A stretch of DNA of 64,000 bases from NCBI RefSeq assembly GCF_000220705.2, contig NZ_CP023202.1:3596001-3660000 (forward strand), in the 5' to 3' direction. Below the pieces are notes generated by a model. It did not search any database. It was given only the letters and a program-made list of their open reading frames with translations, and was not told where the DNA came from. Position numbers and translations under genes: made by a program. Source of the stretch: Streptomyces xinghaiensis S187. Its GTDB lineage: Bacteria; Actinomycetota; Actinomycetes; Streptomycetales; Streptomycetaceae. This document shows positions 49,559 through 58,617 of the stretch, in pieces (position 1 is the first letter of the stretch; every line of letters begins with the position of its first letter).

Positions 49559-51385
49559 TCAGAAGGCGGCCTCGTCCAGCTCCATCAGGGAGTTGTCGGT
49601 CTTCTCCGCCAGGGTGCGCTGGACGGAGACGCCCGGCAGCACGGTGTGCGCGAAGAACTTGGCCGCGGCGATCTTGCCTTCGTAGAAGGACTTGTCCTTG
49701 GCGGAGGCCGAGGCGAGCTTCGAGGCGGCGACCGCGGCGCCCTTGAGGAGCAGGTAGCCGACGACGACGTCGCCGGAGGCCATCAGCAGGCGGGTGGTGT
49801 TGAGGCCGACCTTGTAGATCGACTTCACGTCCTGCTCGGTGGCGGCCAGGTCGGTCAGCATGTGGCCGACGATGGCCTCCAGGTCCACCGCGGCCTTGGA
49901 CAGCTCGGCGCGGGCGTCGGCCAGCTCCTCGCCGCCCTCGGCGTCGCCCAGGAACTTCTTGATCTCCTCGGAGAGGGCGGTCAGCGCCTGGCCCTGGTCC
50001 CGGACGATCTTCCGGAAGAAGAAGTCCTGGCCCTGGATGGCGGTGGTGCCCTCGTAGAGGGTGTCGATCTTGGCGTCCCGGATGTACTGCTCCAGGGGGT
50101 ACTCCTGGAGGTAGCCGGAGCCGCCGAAGGTCTGCAGGGACTGGGCGAGCAGCTCGTAGGACTTCTCCGAGCCGTAGCCCTTGACGATCGGCAGCAGCAG
50201 GTCGTTGAGGCGGTGGATGGCGGAGGCGTCCTCGCCCGCGGCCTCCTTGACCAGGATCTCGTCCTGGATGGAGGCGGTGTAGAGGACGAGGGAGCGCATG
50301 CCCTCGGCGTACGCCTTCTGCGTCATCAGCGAGCGGCGGACGTCGGGGTGGTGCGTGATGGTGACGCGCGGGGCGGTCTTGTCCGTGAAGGCGGCCAGGT
50401 CCGGGCCCTGCACGCGCTCCTTGGCGTACTCCAGGGCGTTGAGGTAGCCGGTGGAGAGGGTGGCGATGGCCTTCGTGCCGACCATCATCCGCGCGAACTC
50501 GATGATCATGAACATCTGGCGGATGCCGTCGTGCTTGTCGCCGACCAGCCAGCCCTTGGCGGGGTGGCGGTCGCCGAAGGTCATCTCGCAGGTGTTGGAG
50601 ACCTTGAGGCCCATCTTGTGCTCGACGTTGGTGGCGTAGACGCCGTTGCGCTCGCCCAGCTCGCCGGTCTCGAAGTCGAACTCGTACTTCGGCACCATGA
50701 AGAGGGACAGGCCCTTGGTGCCGGGGCCGGCGCCCTCGGGGCGGGCCAGCACGTAGTGGATGATGTTCTCGGACATGTCGTGCTCGCCCGAGGTGATGAA
50801 GCGCTTGACGCCCTCGATGTGCCAGCTGCCGTCCTCCTGCTGGACGGCCTTGGTGCGGCCGGCGCCCACGTCGGAGCCGGCGTCCGGCTCGGTCAGCACC
50901 ATGGTGGAGCCCCACTGCTTCTCCACCGCGATCTGCGCGATCTTCTTCTGCTCCTCGGTGCCCTCGTCGTAGAGGACGCCGGCGAAGGCCGGGCCGGAGG
51001 AGTACATCCAGACCGCCGGGTTGGAGCCCAGGATGGTCTCGGCGAAGCCCCAGAGCAGGGAGCGCGGCGTGATGGTGCCGCCCAGCGCCTCCGGGATGCC
51101 CAGCCGCCACCACTCGGCGTCCATGAAGGCCTGGTAGCTCTTCTTGAAGGACTCGGGGAGCGGTGCGGTGTTGGTCTCCGGGTCGAACACCGGCGGGTTG
51201 CGGTCCGCGTCGGCGTAGGACTCGGCGAGCTCGTTCTCGGCGAGGCGGGCGATCTCGGACAGGACGCTCTTGGCGGTGTCGACGTCCATCTCCGCGAACG
51301 GGCCGGTGCCGTACAGCTTGTCGCGGCCGAGCACCTCGAAGAGGTTGAACTCGATGTCGCGGAGATTCGACTTGTAGTGCCCCAT
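49559..51385 (-). CDS. Long acyl-CoA dehydrogenase (FadE5-like, with C-terminal extension)
   Basis: A 608-aa flavoprotein that introduces the alpha-beta double bond into fatty acyl-CoA. The N-terminus (GHYKSNLRDIEFNLFEVLGR) is the start typical of this long actinobacterial type. Flavin/substrate landmarks are MVLTEPDAGSDVGAGRTKA, GVKRFITSGEHDMSENI and the TLYEGTTAIQGQDFFFRKI segment with the catalytic Glu. The last 130 residues are a helical extension absent from short ACADs. ATG 51385 is chosen for its conserved start and GGAG upstream; a longer frame back to 51487 is unlikely. Confidence 0.92.
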   Translation of the reverse strand: MGHYKSNLRDIEFNLFEVLGRDKLYGTGPFAEMDVDTAKSVLSEIARLAENELAESYADADRNPPVFDPETNTAPLPESFKKSYQAFMDAEWWRLGIPEALGGTITPRSLLWGFAETILGSNPAVWMYSSGPAFAGVLYDEGTEEQKKIAQIAVEKQWGSTMVLTEPDAGSDVGAGRTKAVQQEDGSWHIEGVKRFITSGEHDMSENIIHYVLARPEGAGPGTKGLSLFMVPKYEFDFETGELGERNGVYATNVEHKMGLKVSNTCEMTFGDRHPAKGWLVGDKHDGIRQMFMIIEFARMMVGTKAIATLSTGYLNALEYAKERVQGPDLAAFTDKTAPRVTITHHPDVRRSLMTQKAYAEGMRSLVLYTASIQDEILVKEAAGEDASAIHRLNDLLLPIVKGYGSEKSYELLAQSLQTFGGSGYLQEYPLEQYIRDAKIDTLYEGTTAIQGQDFFFRKIVRDQGQALTALSEEIKKFLGDAEGGEELADARAELSKAAVDLEAIVGHMLTDLAATEQDVKSIYKVGLNTTRLLMASGDVVVGYLLLKGAAVAASKLASASAKDKSFYEGKIAAAKFFAHTVLPGVSVQRTLAEKTDNSLMELDEAAF

Positions 51386-51518
51386 GGCGACGGCTCCGTA
51401 GCTTCGGGGAGGCGGCATACCTCTACTGCGTACCAAACGTGGTTCCGCCATGATGCTACCCGTCAGTAATAAGACGCAAGCCCTCACCGGTCAACTGTGA
51501 CTCGTTACCCTTTGGGGC

Positions 51519-51998
51519 ATGTACGGCTATGACCAGAACCCGGGCGCCGGGCAGAGCTACGCGGCCCCTCCGCCACCCCCGCAGCAGGGGCGCGGCGGCT
51601 ACGGCGCCCAGCCGGGCCAGCCGCTCTACCCCGAGCCGTCCCCGCCGTCGCTGGCCGACGCGGTGCGCGCCTTCACCACGGGCTCGATGTCGGCCGAGGA
51701 CTTCCAGCACATCTTCTCGACCTCGAAGATCTACTGCCCGCGCGGCGAGGGGCCCGGTTTTCTGGCGCTGCACAGCACCCAGCAGCCGGTGATCCCGCTC
51801 TTCACCTCGCTGAAGGAGCTGCGCGGCTACGCCGGCAAGGAGTCCAAGTACTTCACGCTGACCGGCGCCGAGGTGCTCGACCTGCTGCCCACGGGCTACG
51901 GCTTCGTGCTGGACATGGAGGGCGAGCACCGCATGGTCTTCGACGCGAAGGCCGTCGAGCAGATGGTCGACTTCGCGATGCGGCGGATGTACGGCTGA
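51519..51998 (+). CDS. SseB-family protein
   Basis: A 159-aa protein with a Tyr/Gly/Pro/Gln-rich N-terminal tail (about 45 residues) and an SseB-like domain: SKIYCPRGEGPGFLALHSTQ, PVIPLFTSLKELRGYAGKES, TGAEVLDLLPTGYGFVLDME. Actinobacterial SseB-like proteins are abundant and uncharacterised, some linked to type VII secretion. It is divergent from the acyl-CoA dehydrogenase over 133 bp. No strong ribosome site precedes the ATG. Confidence 0.82.
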   Translation: MYGYDQNPGAGQSYAAPPPPPQQGRGGYGAQPGQPLYPEPSPPSLADAVRAFTTGSMSAEDFQHIFSTSKIYCPRGEGPGFLALHSTQQPVIPLFTSLKELRGYAGKESKYFTLTGAEVLDLLPTGYGFVLDMEGEHRMVFDAKAVEQMVDFAMRRMYG

Positions 51999-52114
51999 GG
52001 GCCGCCCCTGTCTCCTCCGCGGTGGACCGGTGCCGCCCCGCCGGGCCCGCAGCCGGCCCCGGACGGGTCCGGTTCGCATCCCGGACATAAGCGTCACGGT
52101 CCGCGGCCGGCGCA

Positions 52115-52129
52115 TTAAGCCTGGCTTAA
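52115..52129. promoter_or_regulatory. Inverted repeat TTAAGCC-T-GGCTTAA upstream of the glucanase genes
   Basis: Two perfect 7-bp arms around one base, within the 370-bp gap before the GH16 gene. Its AT-rich ends stand out locally. It could be an operator or activator site; no regulator gene is adjacent. The remaining part of 51999-52368 contains the palindrome listed at 52270 and no gene that I can support. Confidence 0.45.
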
Positions 52130-52269
52130 GCGCGGCTCAAGCGTTCCTCAGCTCCCCGCACCTTCTCGCGTATCCGCAGGTCAGAGGCTTCTGGGGCTTC
52201 GCCTTCCGATTGGCGGGGCCCTTGGTCGTGCGTATCGTCGGGGCCCACCGGCGGCGCGCGGCGCACGAA

Positions 52270-52281
52270 GAGAGCGCTCTC
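52270..52281. promoter_or_regulatory. Palindrome GAGAGCGCTCTC, LacI-type operator candidate
   Basis: A perfect 12-bp palindrome centred about 90 bp before the GH16 start. Its core GAGCGCTC is that of the CebR/CelR operator (TGGGAGCGCTCCCA) used by LacI-family repressors of cellulose and glucan genes in actinobacteria. Induction of the glucanase pair by a beta-glucan oligosaccharide is inferred. Confidence 0.65.
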
Positions 52282-52368
52282 AGAAAAGAGTCCGTCTGTC
52301 CGTGCGCTCGATGCGCACCGTCCGGCGCCCGACGCCGAACCTTCCCCACAGACGAGGTGTGTCCAGCC

Positions 52369-53643
52369 ATGGCAGCTCATCGCGCACGCCGATGGTCCTT
52401 CGGGGGGCTGGTGCTTCTGATCACCACCGCCCTCGCCTCCGCCATCCTCTTCAACACGTCCGGCCCGGCCACGAACCGGGCGAACGCCGCCGCGGCACAG
52501 ACGTGGTCCGACGACTTCGACGGCGCCGCGGGCAGCGCGCCCGACTCCTCGAAGTGGACCCTGGAGACGGGCGGCAGCGGCAACGGCAACAACGAACTCC
52601 AGTACTACACGAACAGCACCGACAACGCCGCGCTCGACGGCAAGGGCAACCTGGTCATCACCGCCCGCAAGAACAGCGACCCGGGCCTGCAGTGCTGGTA
52701 CGGCACCTGCCAGTACACGTCGGCGCGGCTGAACACGGCGAAGACCTTCACCCAGAAGTACGGCCACTTCGAGGCCCGCATCAAGATCCCGCGGGGCCAG
52801 GGCATCTGGCCGGCCTTCTGGATGCTGGGCGACGACCTCGGCTCCGTCGGCTGGCCCGACAGCGGCGAGATCGACATCATGGAGAACGTCGGCAACGAGC
52901 CCGGCACCGTCCACGGCACCCTCCACGGCCCCGGCTACTCGGGCTCGGGCGGCATCGGCGCCTCGTACACGCTGCCGAACGGCGCGGCCTTCGCCGACGA
53001 CTTCCACGTCTTCGCCGTCGACTGGAGCCCCTCCGGGATCACCTGGTCCGTGGACGGCCGGGCCTACCAGACCCGCGGACCGGGAGACGTGGGCGGCAAC
53101 AAGTGGGTCTACGACCACCCGTTCTTCCTCATCCTGAACCTCGCGGTCGGCGGCAACTGGCCCGGCAGCCCCGACGCCGGCACCTCCTTCCCGCAGACGA
53201 TGACCATCGACTACGTCCACGTCACCACCTCCGACTCCGGCGACAGCGGCGGCGGCACGCCCCGCACCGGCGCCATCAAGGGCATCGGCGGCATGTGCGC
53301 CGATGTCGCGGGTGCGAGCAGCGCCGACGGCACCCCGATCCAGCTGCACAACTGCACGGGCCACGAGGCCCAGAAGTGGACGGCCGGCAGCGACGGCACC
53401 GTGCGGGCCCTCGGCAAGTGCCTGGACGTCAAGGGCGGTTCGCACGACGACGGCGCGGCCGTGCAGCTCTACACCTGCAACGGCACGGCGGCGCAGCAGT
53501 GGACCCACACCGCAGCCCGCGACCTGGTCAACACCGGATCCGGCAAGTGCCTCGACGCCAAGGACAACTCCTCGGCCGACGGCACCCGCCTCCAGATCTG
53601 GACGTGCACCGGCGCCGCCAACCAGAAGTGGACCATCGCCTGA
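52369..53643 (+). CDS. Secreted GH16 endo-beta-1,3-glucanase with ricin-type (CBM13) domain
   Basis: A 424-aa secreted enzyme. Residues 1-43 are a signal peptide (RRWSFGGLVLLITTALASAI, cleavage near ANAAAAQ). The GH16 domain runs to about residue 285, with catalytic residues in WPDSGEIDIMENVG and GQGIWPAFWML nearby, as in laminarinases. After a Ser/Gly linker a ricin B-like beta-trefoil binds carbohydrate: three repeats with KCLDVKGGSHDDGAAVQLYT, KCLDAKDNSSADGTRLQIWT and QKW endings. ATG 52369 follows GAGGTG. It is the first of two adjacent glucanase genes, suited to attack on fungal or plant beta-1,3-glucan. Confidence 0.93.
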   Translation: MAAHRARRWSFGGLVLLITTALASAILFNTSGPATNRANAAAAQTWSDDFDGAAGSAPDSSKWTLETGGSGNGNNELQYYTNSTDNAALDGKGNLVITARKNSDPGLQCWYGTCQYTSARLNTAKTFTQKYGHFEARIKIPRGQGIWPAFWMLGDDLGSVGWPDSGEIDIMENVGNEPGTVHGTLHGPGYSGSGGIGASYTLPNGAAFADDFHVFAVDWSPSGITWSVDGRAYQTRGPGDVGGNKWVYDHPFFLILNLAVGGNWPGSPDAGTSFPQTMTIDYVHVTTSDSGDSGGGTPRTGAIKGIGGMCADVAGASSADGTPIQLHNCTGHEAQKWTAGSDGTVRALGKCLDVKGGSHDDGAAVQLYTCNGTAAQQWTHTAARDLVNTGSGKCLDAKDNSSADGTRLQIWTCTGAANQKWTIA

Positions 53644-53742
53644 GCACCCGCGGCGCCGCGCCGTGCCGCCTCCCGCTTTCTCCGGCTTCCTCCTGATCCC
53701 CACGAGTGACCCGGCCCCCCGGCCGGGTCCCAAGGAGTACCC

Positions 53743-54933
53743 ATGGCACCTCGTCACCAGCGCAACCTCACCCGTCGCAAGATGCTGTTCGCCCTGGGCG
53801 GCGCGGCCGTCGCCGTCCCGGCGATCGCGACCCTCACCCCGTACGCCATCGGCGGCGAGGCCGGCACCTCGGCCGCCGGCTCGCTCCCGGTGACCATCGC
53901 CAACAACAGCGGTTCGTTCGGCAACGCCTCCGTGCACCTCTACGTCGTCGGCAATCTCGACGGCAGGCAGGTACGGCTCACCCCGGAGGGCACCGTCGTG
54001 CCCATCGCCCTGTCGGACAACGGAGCCGACGGCTTCACCGACTACGCCATCCCCCTGGCGGGCAGCGGCGAGACGAAGCTGTCCCTCCCCCACATGTCGG
54101 GCCGCATCTACGTCTCCCTCGGCGAGAAGCTCAAGTTCAAGGCCGTGGCCGACGGCAACGGCAACGCGGCCCTGCAGTACCCGGCCGGGTGGGTCGAGTC
54201 GGACCCCAACTACGGCGTCCTCCACGACTGCGCCGAGTTCACCTACAACGCGGCCGGCATGTTCTGCAACACCACGATGGTCGACATGTTCAGTGTGCCG
54301 CTGAGCATCCGGCTCACCGGTGAGAAGGACCAGACGACGGGCACCCTGCGCGACGGCGGGCGCTCCGCCGCCTTCACCGCCGTCCAGCGGATTGAGGAAT
54401 TCGCACGGCTGGTCGTGGACGACACCCGCATCATCGCTCCCGGCCACGGCCTGGACGCGGGCCTCTTCCCGAAGGACTACCTCGCCCCGTACATCGACGA
54501 GGTGTGGAGCACCTACACCGGCAAGGATCTCAAGGTCACCACCAACGCCGGCACGTTCACCGGCCGGGTGCGCGGTGAGCGGTTCACCTTCGACGGCCCG
54601 GCCTCCGTGTCCTTCGCCAAGCCCTCGACCCGCGACGTCTTCTTCTGCGACGGCAACCTCGCCGCGCCCAACGACGGCACCACCGGTCCCGTCGCCGCCG
54701 TCCTCGGCGCGGGCTTCAACCGCTCGACCCTGCTCACCGACCCCGCCCAGCCGGCCACCGACCCGGCCGCCTTCTACCGGGGCGAGCTGACCAACCACTA
54801 CGCGAAGGCGGTCCACGCGGCGACCGAGGACGGCAAGGCGTACGGCTTCGCCTTCGACGACGTCGCGGACTTCGCCTCCTACATCCAGGACACCCGCCCG
54901 ACCGGCTTCACCCTCACGCTGACGCCGTTCTGA
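53743..54933 (+). CDS. Secreted GH64 beta-1,3-glucanase (Tat signal)
   Basis: A 396-aa protein of the GH64 laminaripentaose-producing type. The signal RNLTRRKMLFALGGAAVAVP has twin arginines, pointing to Tat export. The mature part begins SLPVTIANNSGSFGNASVHL. Family segments include GRIYVSLGEKLKFK, WVESDPNYGVLHDCAEFTYN with the acidic catalytic region, and TNHYAKAVHAATEDGKAYGF. The CAAGGAG ribosome site is close to ATG 53743. It follows the GH16 gene by 99 bp on the same strand, so the two probably act together: one endo-cutting, one releasing pentasaccharides. Confidence 0.92.
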   Translation: MAPRHQRNLTRRKMLFALGGAAVAVPAIATLTPYAIGGEAGTSAAGSLPVTIANNSGSFGNASVHLYVVGNLDGRQVRLTPEGTVVPIALSDNGADGFTDYAIPLAGSGETKLSLPHMSGRIYVSLGEKLKFKAVADGNGNAALQYPAGWVESDPNYGVLHDCAEFTYNAAGMFCNTTMVDMFSVPLSIRLTGEKDQTTGTLRDGGRSAAFTAVQRIEEFARLVVDDTRIIAPGHGLDAGLFPKDYLAPYIDEVWSTYTGKDLKVTTNAGTFTGRVRGERFTFDGPASVSFAKPSTRDVFFCDGNLAAPNDGTTGPVAAVLGAGFNRSTLLTDPAQPATDPAAFYRGELTNHYAKAVHAATEDGKAYGFAFDDVADFASYIQDTRPTGFTLTLTPF

Positions 54934-55225
54934 CGGGCCGGGACGGCGGACCGGAAGAGGGACCGCCCGCGCGGTGACCGCGGGGCCGTGGCCGCGACCT
55001 CGTGAGAGGGCGCGGCCGGCTCCGTACTCCGTCCGCCGTCCGCTTCCGTCGCACGCCGCGCCGCGGCCGTCCGCCGCGGGCCGGAGGCGGTCTCGCGCGC
55101 CGCACCGTGCATGGGGCATGCTCCCCGCACGAGGGGTGCCGGACGAGGGGACGATGTCCGGTCTCGGGAATAGCGGCGCCTCGGGTTGTTGTTTACTGTT
55201 CAACTAAAGCCCCGAGGAGGACCCC

Positions 55226-56197
55226 ATGCCCGCCATCACCGTCGAGAACACCCTGACCCTGCCGCGCGTGGCCGCGCCGGCGGATGCCGCGGCCCGCCCC
55301 GTGCTGGCCGTGACCACCGCGCCGAGCGGCTTCGAGGGCGAGGGCTTCCCCGTCCGCCGTGCCTTCGCGGGGATCAACTACCGGCACCTGGACCCGTTCA
55401 TCATGATGGACCAGATGGGTGAGGTGGAGTACCAGCCCGGGGAGCCCAAGGGGACCCCGTGGCACCCGCACCGCGGCTTCGAGACCGTCACCTACATCAT
55501 CGACGGGATATTCGACCACCAGGACTCCAACGGCGGTGGCGGCACCATCACCAACGGTGACACCCAGTGGATGACGGCAGGCGCCGGCCTGCTGCACATC
55601 GAGGCGCCGCCGGAGCAGCTCGTCCTGTCCGGCGGGCTCTTCCACGGGCTCCAGCTGTGGGTGAACCTCCCGGCGAAGGACAAGATGATGGCGCCGCGCT
55701 ACCAGGACATCCGGGGCGGCAGCGTTCAGCTGCTCACCTCGCCGGACGGCGGCGCGCTGCTGCGGGTCATCGCCGGTGAGCTGGACGGACACCGCGGTCC
55801 CGGGGTCACGCACACGCCGATCACGATGGTCCACGCGACGCTGGCGCCCGGCGCCGAGATCACCCTGCCCTGGCGCGAGGACTTCAACGGCCTCGCCTAC
55901 GTCCTCGCGGGCCGCGGGTCGGCCGGTGCCGAGCGCCGTCCCGTCCGCCTGGGCCAGACCGCCGTCTTCGGCGCCGGTTCCTCGCTCACCGTCCGCGCGG
56001 ACGAGAAGCAGGACTCCCGCACGCCGGACCTGGAGGTCGTGCTGCTCGGCGGGCAGCCGATCCGTGAGCCGATGGCCCACTACGGCCCGTTCGTCATGAA
56101 CACCCGCGAGGAACTCCAGCAGGCGTTCGAGGACTTCCAGAAGGGGCGGCTGGGCACGGTCCCGGCCGTGCACGGGATGTCCGAGGGCGGGCTGTAG
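55226..56197 (+). CDS. Pirin-family protein
   Basis: A 323-aa bicupin. The iron-binding N-terminal cupin shows GTPWHPHRGFETVTYIIDG and GAGLLHIE, with the His/His/His/Glu ligand set. YQPGEPKGTPWHPHRGF is the pirin signature. The C-terminal cupin includes NGLAYVLAGRGSAG and MAHYGPFVMNTREELQQAFE. Bacterial pirins are quercetinase-like or redox-sensing proteins; the role here is unknown. GAGGAGG before ATG 55226 is a strong ribosome site. The 292 bp upstream hold a relatively AT-rich promoter stretch (GTTGTTTACTGTTCAAC at about 55188-55204) with GTTG/CAAC ends that may be a regulator site. Confidence 0.92.
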   Translation: MPAITVENTLTLPRVAAPADAAARPVLAVTTAPSGFEGEGFPVRRAFAGINYRHLDPFIMMDQMGEVEYQPGEPKGTPWHPHRGFETVTYIIDGIFDHQDSNGGGGTITNGDTQWMTAGAGLLHIEAPPEQLVLSGGLFHGLQLWVNLPAKDKMMAPRYQDIRGGSVQLLTSPDGGALLRVIAGELDGHRGPGVTHTPITMVHATLAPGAEITLPWREDFNGLAYVLAGRGSAGAERRPVRLGQTAVFGAGSSLTVRADEKQDSRTPDLEVVLLGGQPIREPMAHYGPFVMNTREELQQAFEDFQKGRLGTVPAVHGMSEGGL

Positions 56198-56274
56198 GCC
56201 GGGGCGCCGCCCCTTCCCCGCCGCCGGCCGGGCCGGTCGTGAACGGGCCGGCCCGGTACCGCCGGCCGGGCCGG

Positions 56275-58464
56275 TCAGGCGGCGAAGTCCGGGACGGCCT
56301 CCGGGAACAGCGGCCCGCGCGGCTCCGGCTCGTCCGGGCCGGGCGGGCCGGGGTTCTCGTACAGCTCGAACCAGGTCGTCTTGCCCTCGCCCCGGGGATC
56401 GACCCCCCAGGCGTGGGCGAGCAGCTCCAGCAGCACCAGGCCGCGCCCCGAGGAGGCCAGCTCGCCCGGGCGGCGGCGGTGCGGCAGCTCGTCACTGCTG
56501 TCGGCCACGTCGACGCGGAGCCGCCGGCCCACACTGCCGTCCCCGTCCGGCGCGGTGATCTCCGCGACCGCGACGGCGTCACCGTCCGTGTGCACCAGCA
56601 CGTTGGTGACCATCTCGGACAGCATGAGCTCGGCCGAGTCCACCTGCTCCGGGTCCGACCAGTCGTGCATCAGCTCGCGCAGCTGGCGGCGGGCCAGGGA
56701 GATGCGCTCCGGCTCGGCCTGGGCGATGGTCATGACCGCGCGGCGCATCTGGCGCGGCGGGTACAGGGCGGGGGCGCCGCAGCCGGGTCCGTTCCGGCAG
56801 AGCAGCAGGAGGACGATGTCGTCCTCGCGCCGGTCGGAGAGCGGGCCGGGCCGGTAGTGCGAGGAGGGGCCGTGCACGGCCTGGATCACGCTGTCGGCCA
56901 TGGTCTCCATGTCCTCCGAGACGTGCTCCTCGATCGCCTCGCGCAGCCGCTGCGAGCCGGTCTCCAGATTGTGCCCGCCGGTCTCCAGCAGGCCGTCGGT
57001 GAAGAGCATCATCAGCTCTCCCGGTTCCAGGACGATCCGGGTGATCGGGTAGTCGGCGTCCGGGGAGACGCCGAGCGGCAGCCCGCCGGCCGTGGTCCGG
57101 GTCATCATGGTGCCGTCGTGCATCCGGGTGACGGGCTCCTGGTGGCCGGCGCGGGCGATGTCCAGGGTCCCGGACGCCGGGTCCGCCTCGATGTAGAGGA
57201 CGGTGGCGAAGCGCGGGTCGTCCTCGCCGCCCTCGCCGTCCGGCCGCCGGTCGGCGAGCCCGGCCAGGAAGCGCGAGCCGCGGGAGAGCACGGCGTCGGG
57301 GTGGTGCCCCTCGGAGGCGTAGGCGCGCAGGGCGATCCGCAGCTGGGTCATCAGGCTCGCGGCGCGCACGTCGTGGCCCTGGACGTCGCCGACGACGAAG
57401 GCCACGCGGCCGGAGGGCAGCGGAATCATGTCGTACCAGTCACCGCCGATCTGGAGCCCTCCGCCGGTCGGCACGTAGCGGGCGGCGACCGTCATCCCCG
57501 GGGTCTCCGGCGGCACCGGGGGCAGCATGGCCCGCTGGAGCCCCACGGCCAGCTCCCGCTGGGACTCCTGGGTGCCGGCCCGGGAGAGCGCCTGCGCCAG
57601 CATCCGGGCCACGGTGGCCAGGATCGACCGCTCGTCGGGGGTGAAGGCGACGCGGTGGTCGAAGGTGGCCAGCCAGGCGCCGGTGGTGCGGCCCGCCGTG
57701 ATCAGCGGGACGTAGGCCCAGGACTGCAGGCCGAAACGGGACACCAGTGGCCAGGTGAGGGGGTACCGCTCGCGGAACTCCCCGGGCGAGGAGAGGTAGA
57801 CGGCCCGGCCGGTGCGCACCACCTCGGCGGCCGGGTAGGGCGTGTCCAGCGGCATCTCCTCGAAGGGCGGCTCCTCGTCGTCGGGGCGGTCGCCCTGGAA
57901 ACCCACGATCTTCAGCCAGTCCCCCTCGACGGTGAAGACGACCAGGCCGTTCGGGGAGAACCCCGGCATGGAGAGGTTCCCGGCCACCCGCAGCACCTCG
58001 GAGGTGGACTTGGCCTCGGCCAGGGCCCGCCCGGCGTCCAGCAGGAAGGCCTCACGGGCCCGCCGCCAGTCGCCGGTGACCCGGGGCGGGGCCGCGACGT
58101 CGTCGGCGTGCCGCGGCTCCTCGGGGAGCTCCTGGACGGTGCCGATCAGCGTGACCCGGCCGGCGTGCCGGTGCGGCCGGGCGCGGACACGGATCCTGCG
58201 GAGCACCCTGCCGTCGTCGCCGATCACCCGCATCAGCACCTCGGCCAGGGTGCGCTCGGCGAGGGCCAGGCTCACGACCTCGTTCATCTCCACCCAGTCC
58301 ACCGGGTGGAAGCGGGCCCGGGTGGCCCCCGGGGAGAGCGTGGTGTCGACCGCGTCGAACCCCAGCAGCCGGGCCGCCTCGGCGTCCACCCGCAGGGCTT
58401 TGGAGGCGGTGTCCCAGCGCCAGAGGCCGGTCGCGGTGGCGGACAGGACATCCTCGGAGCGCAT
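56275..58464 (-). CDS. PAS-GAF-SpoIIE phosphatase with C-terminal anti-sigma-type ATPase
   Basis: A 729-aa multidomain signalling protein. A PAS domain (residues 1-115, TGLWRWDTASKALRVDAEAA), a GAF domain (about 135-300), a PP2C-type SpoIIE phosphatase (IGGDWYDMIPLPSGRVAFVV with metal Asp residues, FVVGDVQGHDVRAASLMTQL, MMLFTDGLLETG) and a GHKL ATPase (MLSEMVTNVLVHTDGDAV, SSGRGLVLLELLAHAWGV) follow in order. This combination can both phosphorylate and dephosphorylate anti-anti-sigma factors in Streptomyces. No partner anti-anti-sigma gene is adjacent, so the target is elsewhere. It is divergent from aspS. Confidence 0.92.
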   Translation of the reverse strand: MRSEDVLSATATGLWRWDTASKALRVDAEAARLLGFDAVDTTLSPGATRARFHPVDWVEMNEVVSLALAERTLAEVLMRVIGDDGRVLRRIRVRARPHRHAGRVTLIGTVQELPEEPRHADDVAAPPRVTGDWRRAREAFLLDAGRALAEAKSTSEVLRVAGNLSMPGFSPNGLVVFTVEGDWLKIVGFQGDRPDDEEPPFEEMPLDTPYPAAEVVRTGRAVYLSSPGEFRERYPLTWPLVSRFGLQSWAYVPLITAGRTTGAWLATFDHRVAFTPDERSILATVARMLAQALSRAGTQESQRELAVGLQRAMLPPVPPETPGMTVAARYVPTGGGLQIGGDWYDMIPLPSGRVAFVVGDVQGHDVRAASLMTQLRIALRAYASEGHHPDAVLSRGSRFLAGLADRRPDGEGGEDDPRFATVLYIEADPASGTLDIARAGHQEPVTRMHDGTMMTRTTAGGLPLGVSPDADYPITRIVLEPGELMMLFTDGLLETGGHNLETGSQRLREAIEEHVSEDMETMADSVIQAVHGPSSHYRPGPLSDRREDDIVLLLLCRNGPGCGAPALYPPRQMRRAVMTIAQAEPERISLARRQLRELMHDWSDPEQVDSAELMLSEMVTNVLVHTDGDAVAVAEITAPDGDGSVGRRLRVDVADSSDELPHRRRPGELASSGRGLVLLELLAHAWGVDPRGEGKTTWFELYENPGPPGPDEPEPRGPLFPEAVPDFAA

Positions 58465-58617
58465 TACATCACTTTAGGCAGCTTTGGGGCATTCTGACGA
58501 CCGGCTGTGGGGCAGGTGGCTACCGGTACCCTTGACGGGGCCCTCGACGGGCCCGGTCCCACGGGCGCCCGGCGCCCCCACCACGATCCGACGACGATCC
58601 GACGACTTGGATGAGCG

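Noticed and set aside
52126..55203. A 1025-codon open frame opposite the glucanase genes, and similar long opposite-strand frames (28052-31108, 17011-20412, 498-2450)
   Set aside because: They are antisense to well-supported genes and result from very high GC, which makes stop codons rare. Their composition is Gly/Arg/Val-rich without domains.
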